Shown here in pieces: positions 27,897 through 36,157 of a DNA stretch of 64,000 nt (the stretch's first letter is position 1; each line of letters opens with the position of its first letter). The stretch lies in NCBI RefSeq assembly GCF_040361195.1, contig NZ_APNE01000001.1. The stretch is one strand, 5' to 3'. The notes under the pieces are model-generated. The model was not told where the DNA came from. It made no database searches and worked only from the letters and a program-made list of their open reading frames with translations. The position numbers and the translations under genes are program-made. Source of the stretch: Salinisphaera hydrothermalis (lineage in GTDB: Bacteria > Pseudomonadota > Gammaproteobacteria > Nevskiales > Salinisphaeraceae).

Positions 27897-28735
27897 GCAT
27901 TCACCGTATGCTGGGATTGTTCGCCGAGGCCTTCGATGCCGAGCCGGATATGTTGGCCGGCGCGCAGGAAGACCTGCGGCGATTGGCCGGCGCCCACGCC
28001 GGGCGGGGTGCCGGTGGAGATGATGTCGCCGGGCTGCAGGCTCATGAAGCGCGACAGATACGACACCAGATAGGCGACCTCGTAGACCATGGTCGAGGTG
28101 TTGCCGTTCTGGTAGGTCTTGCCATCCACCGACAGCCACATGTCGAGCTGCTGCGGGTCGGCGATCTCGTCTCGGGTGACCAGCCAGGGGCCGATCGGGC
28201 CGAAGGTGTCGCAGCCCTTGCCCTTGTCCCAGGTGCCGCTGCGTTCGAGCTGGAATTCACGCTCGGAGACGTCGTTGACCACGCAATAGCCGGCGACGTG
28301 ATCCATGGCGGCCTCGGGCTCGATATAGCGGCCGCCGCGGCCGATGATCACGCCGAGCTCGACTTCCCAGTCGGTCTTTTTCGAATCGCGGGGGATCTCG
28401 ACGTCGTCGTTCGGCCCGCAGATCGCGCTCGTCCACTTGTTGAAGATCACCGGCTCGGGCGGGACTTCGGCGCCGGTCTCGGCCGCGTGATCGGAATAGT
28501 TCAGGCCGATGCAGATGAACTTGCCGACGTTGCCCACGCAGGGGCCGATACGGACATCGGCATCGACCGCGGGCAGGGTAGACAGATCCTGACCGCGCAG
28601 GCGGTCGAGCGCGTCGGGCGTGAGCGTATCGCCGGCGATGTCGTCGACGAGGGACGACAGATCGCGGATCGTGCCGTCGGCATCGACCGCGCCTGGTTTT
28701 TCATGGCCGCGCGGGCCGTATCTGAGCAATTTCAC
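27893..28735 (-). CDS. FAA-family hydrolase, probable 2,4-diketo-3-deoxy-L-fuconate hydrolase
   Basis: 280 residues of the fumarylacetoacetate hydrolase fold: GLNYSDHAAETG, metal-binding Glu residues in DWEVELGVIIG, VNDVSEREFQLERSGTWDKG and GDIISTGTPPGVG. In the non-phosphorylating L-fucose route this enzyme splits 2,4-diketo-3-deoxy-L-fuconate into pyruvate and L-lactate. The GTG at 28735 is chosen because AGGAG (28742-28746 on the complement) sits 6 bases upstream and the protein then begins VKLLRYGPRG, as homologues do. It is translationally coupled to the dehydratase. Confidence 0.9.
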   Translation of the reverse strand: MKLLRYGPRGHEKPGAVDADGTIRDLSSLVDDIAGDTLTPDALDRLRGQDLSTLPAVDADVRIGPCVGNVGKFICIGLNYSDHAAETGAEVPPEPVIFNKWTSAICGPNDDVEIPRDSKKTDWEVELGVIIGRGGRYIEPEAAMDHVAGYCVVNDVSEREFQLERSGTWDKGKGCDTFGPIGPWLVTRDEIADPQQLDMWLSVDGKTYQNGNTSTMVYEVAYLVSYLSRFMSLQPGDIISTGTPPGVGAGQSPQVFLRAGQHIRLGIEGLGEQSQHTVNA

Positions 28736-28767
28736 TAAGCGCTCCTTGGATTCAAATAAAAGATCGG

Positions 28768-28791
28768 CTAGGGCGTGTGAACATGCCCTAG
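28768..28791. repeat. 24-bp near-palindrome across the end of the KDF dehydrogenase gene
   Basis: CTAGGGCGTGTGAACATGCC (28768-28787) and the four bases after it pair with their own reverse complement except at one mirrored pair and the centre. It contains the TAG stop of the dehydrogenase gene (28788-28790) and ends 32 bp before the next start. It may be an intercistronic RNA hairpin; its CTAGGG end resembles the 33-bp-TIR elements elsewhere in the window, which may be coincidence. Confidence 0.55.
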
Positions 28792-29525
28792 TTCGCCCAG
28801 CCGCCGTCGATGAGCTGGGCAGTGCCGGTGATGAAGGCGGATTCGTCCGAGGCGAGAAACGTCGCCAGGGCCGCGATCTCGTCCGGTCGGCCCAGCCGGC
28901 CCATGGGCTGGCGGGCAATGAAATCAGCCATGACCTCGGCCTCGGTCCGGCCTTGTTCGGCTGCCTGGTCGGCGATGCGCTGGCGTAGCGAGGGCGAGTC
29001 GACCGTGCCCGGGCAGATCGCGTTGCAGCGGATACCGTCGGCCATGTAATCGGCCGCGATCGACTTGGTCAGCCCGATCACGGCGGCCTTGCTGGCGCCG
29101 TAGGCACAGCGGTTGGGCACGCCCTTTACGCTCGAAGCCAGCGAGGCCATGTTGACGATGCTGCCGCCGGCCGCGCGCATGCCGGGCAGAAACGCCCGGA
29201 TCATGTCGAACATCGAGGTCACGTTGAGATCGAAGGCGCGTTGCCAGACCTCGCGCTCGCAGCCGAGCACCGAGCCCGCTGGCACCATGCCCGCGCAGTT
29301 GAACAGCACGTCGAGCGCGGGCAGTTCATCGCGCAGTGCCTCGATCGCGGCCGGGTCGGTCACATCCAGCGCATGGACTGCCGCGCCGGACAGATCGGCC
29401 AGCGGCGCGGTGTCGATATCGGTGGCGATCACCCGGGCGCCTTCGGCTAAAAAGCGTTCCGCCGTCGCCCGGCCGATGCCCTGGCCGGCAGCGGTGATGA
29501 GCGCGGTCTTGTTCTTCAGCCTCAT
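28788..29525 (-). CDS. 2-keto-3-deoxy-L-fuconate dehydrogenase (SDR)
   Basis: 245-residue short-chain dehydrogenase: TAAGQGIG cofactor loop, NCAGMVPAG, catalytic Ser in NMASLASS and YGASK. The DHRS6/BDH2-like character and first position in the fucose operon point to oxidation of 2-keto-3-deoxy-L-fuconate to the 2,4-diketo compound, the step before cleavage by the neighbouring FAA hydrolase. Its promoter region (29526-29662) is shared with the divergent GntR gene and contains the operator-like sequence 29562-29577. Confidence 0.88.
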   Translation of the reverse strand: MRLKNKTALITAAGQGIGRATAERFLAEGARVIATDIDTAPLADLSGAAVHALDVTDPAAIEALRDELPALDVLFNCAGMVPAGSVLGCEREVWQRAFDLNVTSMFDMIRAFLPGMRAAGGSIVNMASLASSVKGVPNRCAYGASKAAVIGLTKSIAADYMADGIRCNAICPGTVDSPSLRQRIADQAAEQGRTEAEVMADFIARQPMGRLGRPDEIAALATFLASDESAFITGTAQLIDGGWAN

Positions 29526-29561
29526 GAGCGGGCTCTCGTGTTCATGGCGATTCTTGGACTA

Positions 29562-29577
29562 TTGGTCAGGCCATTGG
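29562..29577. promoter_or_regulatory. GntR/FCD operator candidate, catabolic promoter
   Basis: TTGGTCAGGCCATTGG contains the imperfect palindrome TGGTC-A-GGCCA, resembling FadR/UxuR-type TGGTN-ACCA sites. The 14 bases GGTCAGGCCATTGG recur exactly at 30520-30533 before the transporter operon. A second ATTGGTC follows 12 bp downstream of the first. It sits between the divergent dehydrogenase and regulator genes. Confidence 0.75.
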
Positions 29578-29662
29578 TCCGAGAGTAGTGTGGCAACATG
29601 ACGCTGGCAATCCATTGCGGGTCGCCAGGCCTCGAACTTTCGTCTCATTCGGGTGAATCACC

Positions 29663-30421
29663 GTGCCGATCGCCACCGTCCGCCAAACCCGCCTGTATCG
29701 CCAGATTGCGGACCAGCTGCAGCGCCTGATCCGTGAAGGGGAGTTCCCGCCCGGCACTAAACTGCCGCCCGAGCGGGAGCTGTCGCAGCAGCTTGGCGTG
29801 AGCCGGGCCTCGGTGCGCGAGGCATTGATCGCACTGGAAGTGGTGGGCGACGTGGAAGTCCGCGTCGGCCACGGTGTGGTCGTGCTCGATGCGGCCCATG
29901 GTTCGAGCGAGCCGGTGATGCAGGCCGCGGCCCGGAGCGAGCCCTGGCGCATCGATCCGGAGTTCGCCAGCGAGATCGAGCTCAATCTCGACGAAGAAAT
30001 CCCGCCGTTCGCGCTGCTGCAGGCGCGTCGTCATATCGAGCCGGAAACCGCCGCGCTCGCTGCGGTCAACGCCGATGCCGATGATCTGGCCGCGTTGCGC
30101 GAAGCCCTGGCGCGTAACATCGAGGACAACCGCGCGCCCGGTGGGAATCGTTTCGTCGGCGACCGGCTGCTACATATCCGTATTGCCGAGGCCTCGAACA
30201 ACGCCGCCTATGCCTTGTTGATCAAGCATCTGCTCGGCCATCAGTACGGCGTGATGTTCCGCCGACTGCAGGCCTATTACATGGAAAACCAGATGTGGAA
30301 CCGTTCGCAGGGCGATCACGAACGCATCGTCGCCGCGATCGAGGCCGGTGACGAAGCCGAGGCCCGTGCGGCGATGGAGAAACATCTGGATCACGTCCTC
30401 GGGGTGTTTTTCTCCGAGTAA
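29663..30421 (+). CDS. GntR-family (FCD/FadR subfamily) regulator of L-fucose catabolism
   Basis: 252 residues: an N-terminal winged helix (LYRQIADQLQRLIREGEFPPG then SRASVREALIALEVVG, ~10-75) and a C-terminal FCD all-helical ligand domain (~100-240) with metal-type His residues (LLHIRIAEAS, GDHERIVAAI, KHLDHV). Starts at GTG. It lies between the divergent catabolic operon and the ABC operon, and both promoters carry the same 14-bp operator-like sequence. It is therefore the likely local repressor; the effector, possibly L-fuconate or its dehydration product, is inference. Confidence 0.9.
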   Translation: MPIATVRQTRLYRQIADQLQRLIREGEFPPGTKLPPERELSQQLGVSRASVREALIALEVVGDVEVRVGHGVVVLDAAHGSSEPVMQAAARSEPWRIDPEFASEIELNLDEEIPPFALLQARRHIEPETAALAAVNADADDLAALREALARNIEDNRAPGGNRFVGDRLLHIRIAEASNNAAYALLIKHLLGHQYGVMFRRLQAYYMENQMWNRSQGDHERIVAAIEAGDEAEARAAMEKHLDHVLGVFFSE

Positions 30422-30519
30422 GTGAATCGGTCTATCAGCGGATCGGCCCGCCTGCTTCGTCGCGGCGCCGGTCGCTACGCTGGCCGATCGACAAGGCGCT
30501 CCTGCCACTAACGTATAAA

Positions 30520-30533
30520 GGTCAGGCCATTGG
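30520..30533. promoter_or_regulatory. GntR/FCD operator candidate, transporter promoter
   Basis: GGTCAGGCCATTGG is identical at all 14 positions to 29564-29577. It is 136 bp upstream of the ABC ATPase start and just after a TATAAAG stretch (30514-30520) that could be part of a -10 region, a suitable place for repression. Confidence 0.75.
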
Positions 30534-30668
30534 ACGTTTGCTTCAATCGAAGCCAACGATCGAGTCCGCCGAGCCTGCCGGTGGCGCTTCGAACGCATGA
30601 CAACGACGGGCCGTCTTTCTGCCACGGCCGATCGTGGCAGGCGAGCTGTCATCAGGCACGGAGGAAAC

Positions 30669-32213
30669 ATGGCCCCATCGACCGCGGAAGACCCAGGCCG
30701 GAATCAGCCGCTGCTGTCGATGCGCGGCGTGAGCAAGGGCTTCCCCGGCGTCCAGGCGCTGTCCGGCGTCGATCTCGAGCTCTATCCGGGCGAGGTGCTG
30801 GCGCTGGCCGGCGAGAACGGCGCCGGCAAATCCACGTTGATGAAGCTGCTCAGCGGTATCCACCAGGCCGATGCCGGTGAGATCGTGCTCGAGGGCGAAA
30901 CACTCGAGCTGACCGGGCCGGCGGATGCCCAGGCCCGCGGCATTGCCATCATCCATCAGGAATTCAACCTGATCCCGCATCTCACCGTGGCCCAGAACCT
31001 GTTCATCGGCCGCGAGCCGCGGCGCTGGGGCTGGCTGGATCATCGCGCGCTCAATCGTCGCGCCCAGGCGCATCTCGACGAGCTCAAACTGCCGCTTCGT
31101 GCGCGCCAGACTGTGGGCGATCTCTCGGTCGCGCATCAGCAGATGGTCGAGATCGCGAAGGCGCTGATGCAAAAGCCGAAAGTCCTGATCATGGACGAGC
31201 CGACCGCGGCCTTGAACGACAACGAGGTCGCGCTGCTGCACGAGCTGATCCGGCATTTCATGACGCCGGATATGGGCGTGATCTATATCTCGCACCGCAT
31301 GGAAGAGCTCAAGGTGATCGCGAACCGGGTGTCGGTGATCCGCGACGGCGCCAACGTGGGCGTACGCGAGATCGCGACCACCGATATGGACGAGATCATC
31401 GCGATGATGGTCGGGCGCTCGGTCTCGGGGGAGCATCGCCCCCAGCATGTGCGCTCCGACCGGGCCGAACTGCTGCGGGTGGACGGGCTCTCGACGAAGG
31501 GATTGCTCAAGGATGTTTCCTTCGACCTGCGCGAAGGCGAAATCCTCGGCTTTGCCGGGCTGATGGGCGCAGGACGGACCGAGGTCGCCCGGGCGTTGAT
31601 CGGCGCCGACCGGATCGAGTCGGGCACGATCACCCTACGCGGCCAAACCATCCGTATCACCGGGCCGTCCGATGCGGCCAGGCGCCGGATTGGTTATCTG
31701 TCGGAGGATCGCAAGCGGCTCGGGCTGCTGCTCGATCAGGACGTGAAGTTCAACATCACGCTCGGCACCGTCACCGATCTGTTCTCGGCTGGCGGCATGG
31801 TGCGCGACCGGCAGATGGCGGAGCGATCGAAGCAGTTGGTCGAGTCGCTGCGCATCAAGACGCCATCGATCCGCCAGCCGGTGAAAAATCTGTCTGGCGG
31901 CAACCAGCAGAAGGTCGTCATCGCCAAGTGGCTGCTCAAGGGCTGCGACATCCTGATCTTCGACGAGCCGACGCGCGGCATCGACGTGGGTGCCAAGGAA
32001 GAGATCTATCGGCTGATGAACGATCTGGTGGCCGAGGGCAAGTCGATCATCATGATCTCGTCGGAGCTGCCGGAAGTGCTGCGCATGTCGCATCGCATCG
32101 CCGTGATGTGCGAAGGCCGGCTCACCGCCGTGCTCGATGCCGACGACGCCGACCAGGAAACCGTCATGCACTACGCCACGCTGTCGTCTTCGCCCGCGGC
32201 CGAGATCGCCTGA
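30669..32213 (+). CDS. Sugar ABC importer ATPase (probable L-fucose importer)
   Basis: 514 residues with tandem ATPase domains: Walker A GENGAGKST, LSVAHQQMVEIAKAL and VLIMDEPTAAL in domain 1; the degenerate GLMGAGRTE, signature LSGGNQQKVVIAKWL and ILIFDEPTRGID in domain 2. GGAGGAAAC precedes ATG 30669. It heads an ATPase-permease-binding protein operon that carries the GntR operator and follows the fucose regulator, so the cargo is probably L-fucose or a related deoxysugar. Paralogous to 13562-15097. Confidence 0.93.
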   Translation: MAPSTAEDPGRNQPLLSMRGVSKGFPGVQALSGVDLELYPGEVLALAGENGAGKSTLMKLLSGIHQADAGEIVLEGETLELTGPADAQARGIAIIHQEFNLIPHLTVAQNLFIGREPRRWGWLDHRALNRRAQAHLDELKLPLRARQTVGDLSVAHQQMVEIAKALMQKPKVLIMDEPTAALNDNEVALLHELIRHFMTPDMGVIYISHRMEELKVIANRVSVIRDGANVGVREIATTDMDEIIAMMVGRSVSGEHRPQHVRSDRAELLRVDGLSTKGLLKDVSFDLREGEILGFAGLMGAGRTEVARALIGADRIESGTITLRGQTIRITGPSDAARRRIGYLSEDRKRLGLLLDQDVKFNITLGTVTDLFSAGGMVRDRQMAERSKQLVESLRIKTPSIRQPVKNLSGGNQQKVVIAKWLLKGCDILIFDEPTRGIDVGAKEEIYRLMNDLVAEGKSIIMISSELPEVLRMSHRIAVMCEGRLTAVLDADDADQETVMHYATLSSSPAAEIA

Positions 32214-32223
32214 GGACCGAACG

Positions 32224-33243
32224 ATGAGCGCGACCAAGGAAAATATCTCTATGGCAGAACAAGCAAAACCGGCCGCCGCGGGGCGCCTGCCGGCGGGCCT
32301 GCGCGGCAAGTTCCAGCAGTTTCTGGCCTTCGGCGGGCTGATTCTGATCTTCGCCTTCTTCTCGTTCGCCAGCCCCAACTTCCTGACGTTTTCCAACGTG
32401 ATGTCGATCCTGTTGGCGACCGTGGTCATCGGCACGTTGGCGATCGGCACCACGTTCGTGATCATCTCGGCCGGCATCGATCTGTCGCTGGGTACCGGCA
32501 TGTCGCTGTGCGCGGTGATGTCCGGGGTGTTCATCACTTACTGGGGCCTGCCGGTGCCGCTTGGCGTGGTGCTGACCGTGGCCTTCGGCGGCCTGATCGG
32601 CTTCGTCAACGGCTTCAACGTGACCATGCTCAAGATCCCGCCGTTCATCGCCACGCTGGCGATGATGCTGGTCGCCGAAGGCCTGGCGCTGGTGATCTCG
32701 GGTAGCGCGCCGATCTATTTCAGCGATACGCCGAGCTACTACATGCTCTCCCAGGGCCACATCCTGCCCGGGGTGGATATTCCCAACGCCGTGCTGTTGT
32801 GGATCGCAGTCGCGATCATCGCCGGGGTGATTCTCAATAAAAGCGTGTTCGGCCGCTATACCTATGCCATCGGCAGCAACGAAGACGCCACGGCCTTGTC
32901 CGGTATCAATACCCGGCGCTGGAAAATCCTGATCTACAGCTTCGGCGGGCTGTTCATCGGTCTGGCCGGGGTGCTGATCTCGGCGCGCCTGAATTCGGCC
33001 CAGCCGGCGCTCGGCATGGGCTACGAGCTCAAGGCCATTGCCGCGGTGGTGATTGGCGGCACGTCGCTGTTCGGCGGCGTGGGCTCGATCCTCGGCACGG
33101 TGATCGGCGCGCTGATCATGTCGGTGCTCACCAACGGTCTGCAGATCATCTCGGTGCCCCAGGAATGGCAGACCGTGATCCTCGGCGTGGTGATCCTGGC
33201 GGCCGTCTATCTCGACAACTTCCGGCGCAACGCCGCGGCCTGA
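32224..33243 (+). CDS. Sugar ABC importer permease (probable L-fucose importer)
   Basis: 339-residue RbsC-type permease with about ten membrane spans: TTFVIISAGIDLSLGTGMSL, YAIGSNEDATALSGIN and AIAAVVIGGTSLFGGVG are the family landmarks. It starts 10 bp after the ATPase stop; an alternative ATG 27 bases later (MAEQAKP) is also possible. It forms the translocation pore with the upstream ATPase. Confidence 0.93.
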   Translation: MSATKENISMAEQAKPAAAGRLPAGLRGKFQQFLAFGGLILIFAFFSFASPNFLTFSNVMSILLATVVIGTLAIGTTFVIISAGIDLSLGTGMSLCAVMSGVFITYWGLPVPLGVVLTVAFGGLIGFVNGFNVTMLKIPPFIATLAMMLVAEGLALVISGSAPIYFSDTPSYYMLSQGHILPGVDIPNAVLLWIAVAIIAGVILNKSVFGRYTYAIGSNEDATALSGINTRRWKILIYSFGGLFIGLAGVLISARLNSAQPALGMGYELKAIAAVVIGGTSLFGGVGSILGTVIGALIMSVLTNGLQIISVPQEWQTVILGVVILAAVYLDNFRRNAAA

Positions 33244-33294
33244 GGCTGCGACGGCGTCTCATCGAACGTCCATAAGAACGAAACGGAGGAGACC

Positions 33295-34251
33295 ATGACC
33301 CCTATTCGATCCGCCCTGCTCGCGGCGGCCGTTGGCCTTGCATTGTCGGCCGGTGCGGCCGCGCCGGCGCTGGCTGATAGCGGCAAGCCCTATATCGCCA
33401 TCGTGTCGAAAGGCTTTTCCCAGCAGTACTGGCAGGCCGTGAAGCATGGCGCCGAGGAAGAAGCCCAGAAGAAAGGCGCGCGTATCACCTTCGAAGGTCC
33501 GCCGACCGAGTCCGACGTGGCAATCCAGATGAACCAGCTGACCGCCGCGCTCAACAAGCATCCGGACGCCATTGGCTTCGCCGCGCTCGATAGCCAGGCC
33601 GCCGCGCCGATGATGATGCAGGCCAAGAGCGAAGGCATTCCCGTGATCGCCTTCGACTCCGGCGTGAAGAGTAACGTGCCGGTTTCGACCGTGGCCACGA
33701 ACAACAAGGCTGCGGGCGCGGAAGCCGCCAAGCACATGGCCAAGCTGCTGCACGACAAGGGCACGGTCGGGCTGATCATCCACGACCAGACCAGCGTGTC
33801 CGGCACCGACCGGCGCGACGGGTTCATGAACTGGATGAAGAAGAACGCGCCGAACATCAAGATGCTGCGGCCGCAGTACAGCAACAGCGACATGTCCAAG
33901 GCGGCCGATATCACCAAGGCGATTCTGGCCTCGCATCCGCATCTCGACGGTCTGTTCGCGTCCAATGAAGCCTCGGCCGAAGGCATGGCCCTGGGCATCA
34001 AGGAAAGCGGCCGCAAGAACATCGTCGCGATCGGTTTCGACTCGGGCAAGGCCCAGATCGATGCCATCAAGAACGGTGTGCTGACCGGCTCGATCACCCA
34101 GAACCCGGTCGGCATGGGCAAGGACATGGTCGATACCGCGCTCAAGGTCATCCACGGCAAGAGCGTGCCGAAGACCATCGATACCGGCTTCTACTGGTAC
34201 GACAAGTCCAATATGGACGAGCCGAAGATCCAGAAGAATCTGTATCAGTAA
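33295..34251 (+). CDS. Periplasmic sugar-binding protein (probable L-fucose importer)
   Basis: 318-residue precursor. A Sec signal peptide (residues 1-~26, ending APALA-D) leads to an RbsB-type fold: YIAIVSKGFSQQYWQAVKHG, DAIGFAALDSQAA, the hinge-region HLDGLFASNEASAEG and a C-terminal ITQNPVGMGK block. AACGGAGGAG is just upstream of the ATG. Unusually the binding-protein gene is last in the operon. A perfect hairpin follows at 34258-34286. Confidence 0.93.
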   Translation: MTPIRSALLAAAVGLALSAGAAAPALADSGKPYIAIVSKGFSQQYWQAVKHGAEEEAQKKGARITFEGPPTESDVAIQMNQLTAALNKHPDAIGFAALDSQAAAPMMMQAKSEGIPVIAFDSGVKSNVPVSTVATNNKAAGAEAAKHMAKLLHDKGTVGLIIHDQTSVSGTDRRDGFMNWMKKNAPNIKMLRPQYSNSDMSKAADITKAILASHPHLDGLFASNEASAEGMALGIKESGRKNIVAIGFDSGKAQIDAIKNGVLTGSITQNPVGMGKDMVDTALKVIHGKSVPKTIDTGFYWYDKSNMDEPKIQKNLYQ

Positions 34252-34257
34252 AACGCC

Positions 34258-34286
34258 CGTCCGGCGCGTCGTCGACGCGCCGGACG
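34258..34286 (+). terminator. Perfect GC hairpin after the fucose importer operon
   Basis: CGTCCGGCGCGTC (34258-34270) pairs with GACGCGCCGGACG (34274-34286): 13 bp, loop GTC, beginning 6 bases after the stop codon. Only CTTGT follows instead of a T-tract, so termination strength is uncertain. Confidence 0.65.
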
Positions 34287-34467
34287 CTTGTCGATCCGCG
34301 CCGGCGCTGTATCTCATGACGATACGCCCGGCACGCTGTCTTTATCCCGGCCCCGAGCGCGTTGATACCGGGCTGGCCGTGCTGGCCGATTGTCATCGAA
34401 GATGAGGCGACCTACGGGTGAGCGGCTACCGTGAACCCGTCATCCGCTCGATGTGCCGGAGATCGAC

Positions 34468-35511
34468 ATGAGTATCCATCGTCTTGAGCGCCTGGCCGGC
34501 GAGGCCGAAGCACGACTGCCGGTAGCGGTCGCGCGTTATTTTCGCCAGGGATCCGGCGCATCGGTATCGACGGCCGAAGCCGTGATCGCTTGGGAGCGCC
34601 AGCGCTTATTGCCGCATGCGCTCGTCGACGTATCGCAAGTCGAAACCGGTACCACGTTGCTGGGCACTCCGGTACGCACGCCGATTGCCGTGGCGCCGAG
34701 CACCTTCCAGCGCGCGGCCGACCCTCAAGGCGAGCGGGCGATGGCCGCAGCGGTGGCCGAGCTCGGCAGCCTGTTGACGGTTTCGAGCAACGCCGGCACG
34801 CGCTTTGAGGCCATTGCCGAGACCGGTGTGGCCTGGTGGCTGCAAGCTTATCTGCCGTCCGATCGCCATGCCGCGTTGCCGTTGCTGGAGCGCGCGGTCG
34901 AGGCCGGGGCGCGGGCGATCGTGCTGACCGCCGATACGCCGGTGGTGGCAAATAAGGACGACGGCGACGCCGAGACGATCTGGCAAATCGCCGAGGACGA
35001 CTGGCTGCAGGTCAATTTCGATGCCAACTATGGCAGCCGGCCCGAGCATGCCAAGGCGCGTGATCTGGGCCCGGCCGATATCGAGTGGCTGCGCGAGCGG
35101 ACCGGGCTGCCGGTGGTGGTGAAGGGCATTCTGCGGCCCGACGATGCCGCGCGCTGCGTGGCCGCCGGCGCCGCGGCGATCTGGGTGTCCAATCATGGCG
35201 GCCGACAGCTCGACGGGGCGGCAGCGACGGCGGATTGTCTGCCCGACGTGGTGGCCGCGGTTGGCGACCAGGCCGAAGTCTATGTCGATGGCGGCATTCG
35301 CTCGGGGCGTCATGTACTGACGGCCCTGGCGCTGGGCGCCCGCGGGGTGTTTCTTGGACGCCCGCCGTTGTGGGCGCTGGCGGCCGGGGGCCGGGATCGA
35401 GTCGTGACCGAAATGACCGTGTTGAACGACGAACTGGTCGAGGCCATGCAGCTGGCCGGCATGAGCCGGCCGAGGGCCGATCCAAGCCTGGTGATGACGG
35501 CTCGTCGTTGA
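34468..35511 (+). CDS. FMN-dependent 2-hydroxy-acid dehydrogenase, probably L-lactate-oxidising
   Basis: 347-residue TIM-barrel flavoprotein. Clear motifs are TPIAVAPSTFQRAADPQGE, TADTPV, the catalytic-base region SNHGGRQLDG and the FMN-phosphate site YVDGGIRSG followed by GVFLGRP. GGAG lies 7 bases before ATG 34468. The family includes L-lactate dehydrogenase, glycolate oxidase and lactate 2-monooxygenase. Because the adjacent fucose pathway ends in pyruvate plus L-lactate, oxidation of L-lactate to pyruvate is the most economical role. Its promoter region lacks the 14-bp GntR sequence. Substrate not proven. Confidence 0.85.
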   Translation: MSIHRLERLAGEAEARLPVAVARYFRQGSGASVSTAEAVIAWERQRLLPHALVDVSQVETGTTLLGTPVRTPIAVAPSTFQRAADPQGERAMAAAVAELGSLLTVSSNAGTRFEAIAETGVAWWLQAYLPSDRHAALPLLERAVEAGARAIVLTADTPVVANKDDGDAETIWQIAEDDWLQVNFDANYGSRPEHAKARDLGPADIEWLRERTGLPVVVKGILRPDDAARCVAAGAAAIWVSNHGGRQLDGAAATADCLPDVVAAVGDQAEVYVDGGIRSGRHVLTALALGARGVFLGRPPLWALAAGGRDRVVTEMTVLNDELVEAMQLAGMSRPRADPSLVMTARR

Positions 35512-35654
35512 CGCCGTCCGGCGAGCGCCGGTCACGGTGACGGATCGGGACTACGGGAGAACCCGAGCTCCGTAGGCCTTCGGATGGACTCGGGATCGCC
35601 CGGCTTCGAGACTCGGCCGATCGAGTTCATACCCCAACCAACGGACACGACACC

Positions 35655-36041
35655 ATGCAGACCGAAGAATTCGTGAGCGAAGTCGCCCGGGCCGCCGATC
35701 TGTCTGATCAGGACGAGGCCGCCACCATTGCGCATGCGACGGTCGAGACGATCTGCGCGCATCTGCCGGCCGAGCAGGTCCGCGAGCTGGCTTCGCAGCT
35801 GCCGCGCGAAATGACACGCGCCGCCGAGGACGGCCGCACGCAAACGACCGAAAACCCGGCTGAAATCTCGCAGGACGAGTTCTTTCAGCAGGTTGCGATC
35901 CGCGCCGAGCGTGATCGTGCCGAGATCGAACCGGCGGTACGCGCCGCGATCACCGTGTTCAAGCGGGCCCTCAGTCGCGGCGAAACCACCGACATCGTGC
36001 TTGATGCCCCGCGCGAGCTGGATGCGTTGCTGACCGCATAG
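35655..36041 (+). CDS. DUF2267-family protein (copy 2)
   Basis: 128-residue acidic soluble protein with the same architecture as 19982-20365: LPAEQVRELASQLPREM, the ISQDEFFQQVAI segment and VFKRALSRGETTDIVLDAP. Both begin MQT-[DE]-x-F and end with an ELD-x-LL motif. Monocistronic by spacing. Function unknown. Confidence 0.87.
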   Translation: MQTEEFVSEVARAADLSDQDEAATIAHATVETICAHLPAEQVRELASQLPREMTRAAEDGRTQTTENPAEISQDEFFQQVAIRAERDRAEIEPAVRAAITVFKRALSRGETTDIVLDAPRELDALLTA

Positions 36042-36157
36042 TCGCTACCGCGATGCCACGCGGCCGTTTCTCGGGCCGCGTGGCGTTTGGCGACGAACGG
36101 CCCGCGTTCGTCGCCCGCCTCGGGCACAATCGGACGATGCTTCATTCCGGAGTTCGT

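Noticed and set aside
25635..28073. 812-aa open frame on the plus strand opposite the fucose operon
   Set aside because: It runs antisense across three well-supported enzymes with intact catalytic residues. It has no family match, and long antisense frames are expected from high GC at third codon positions.
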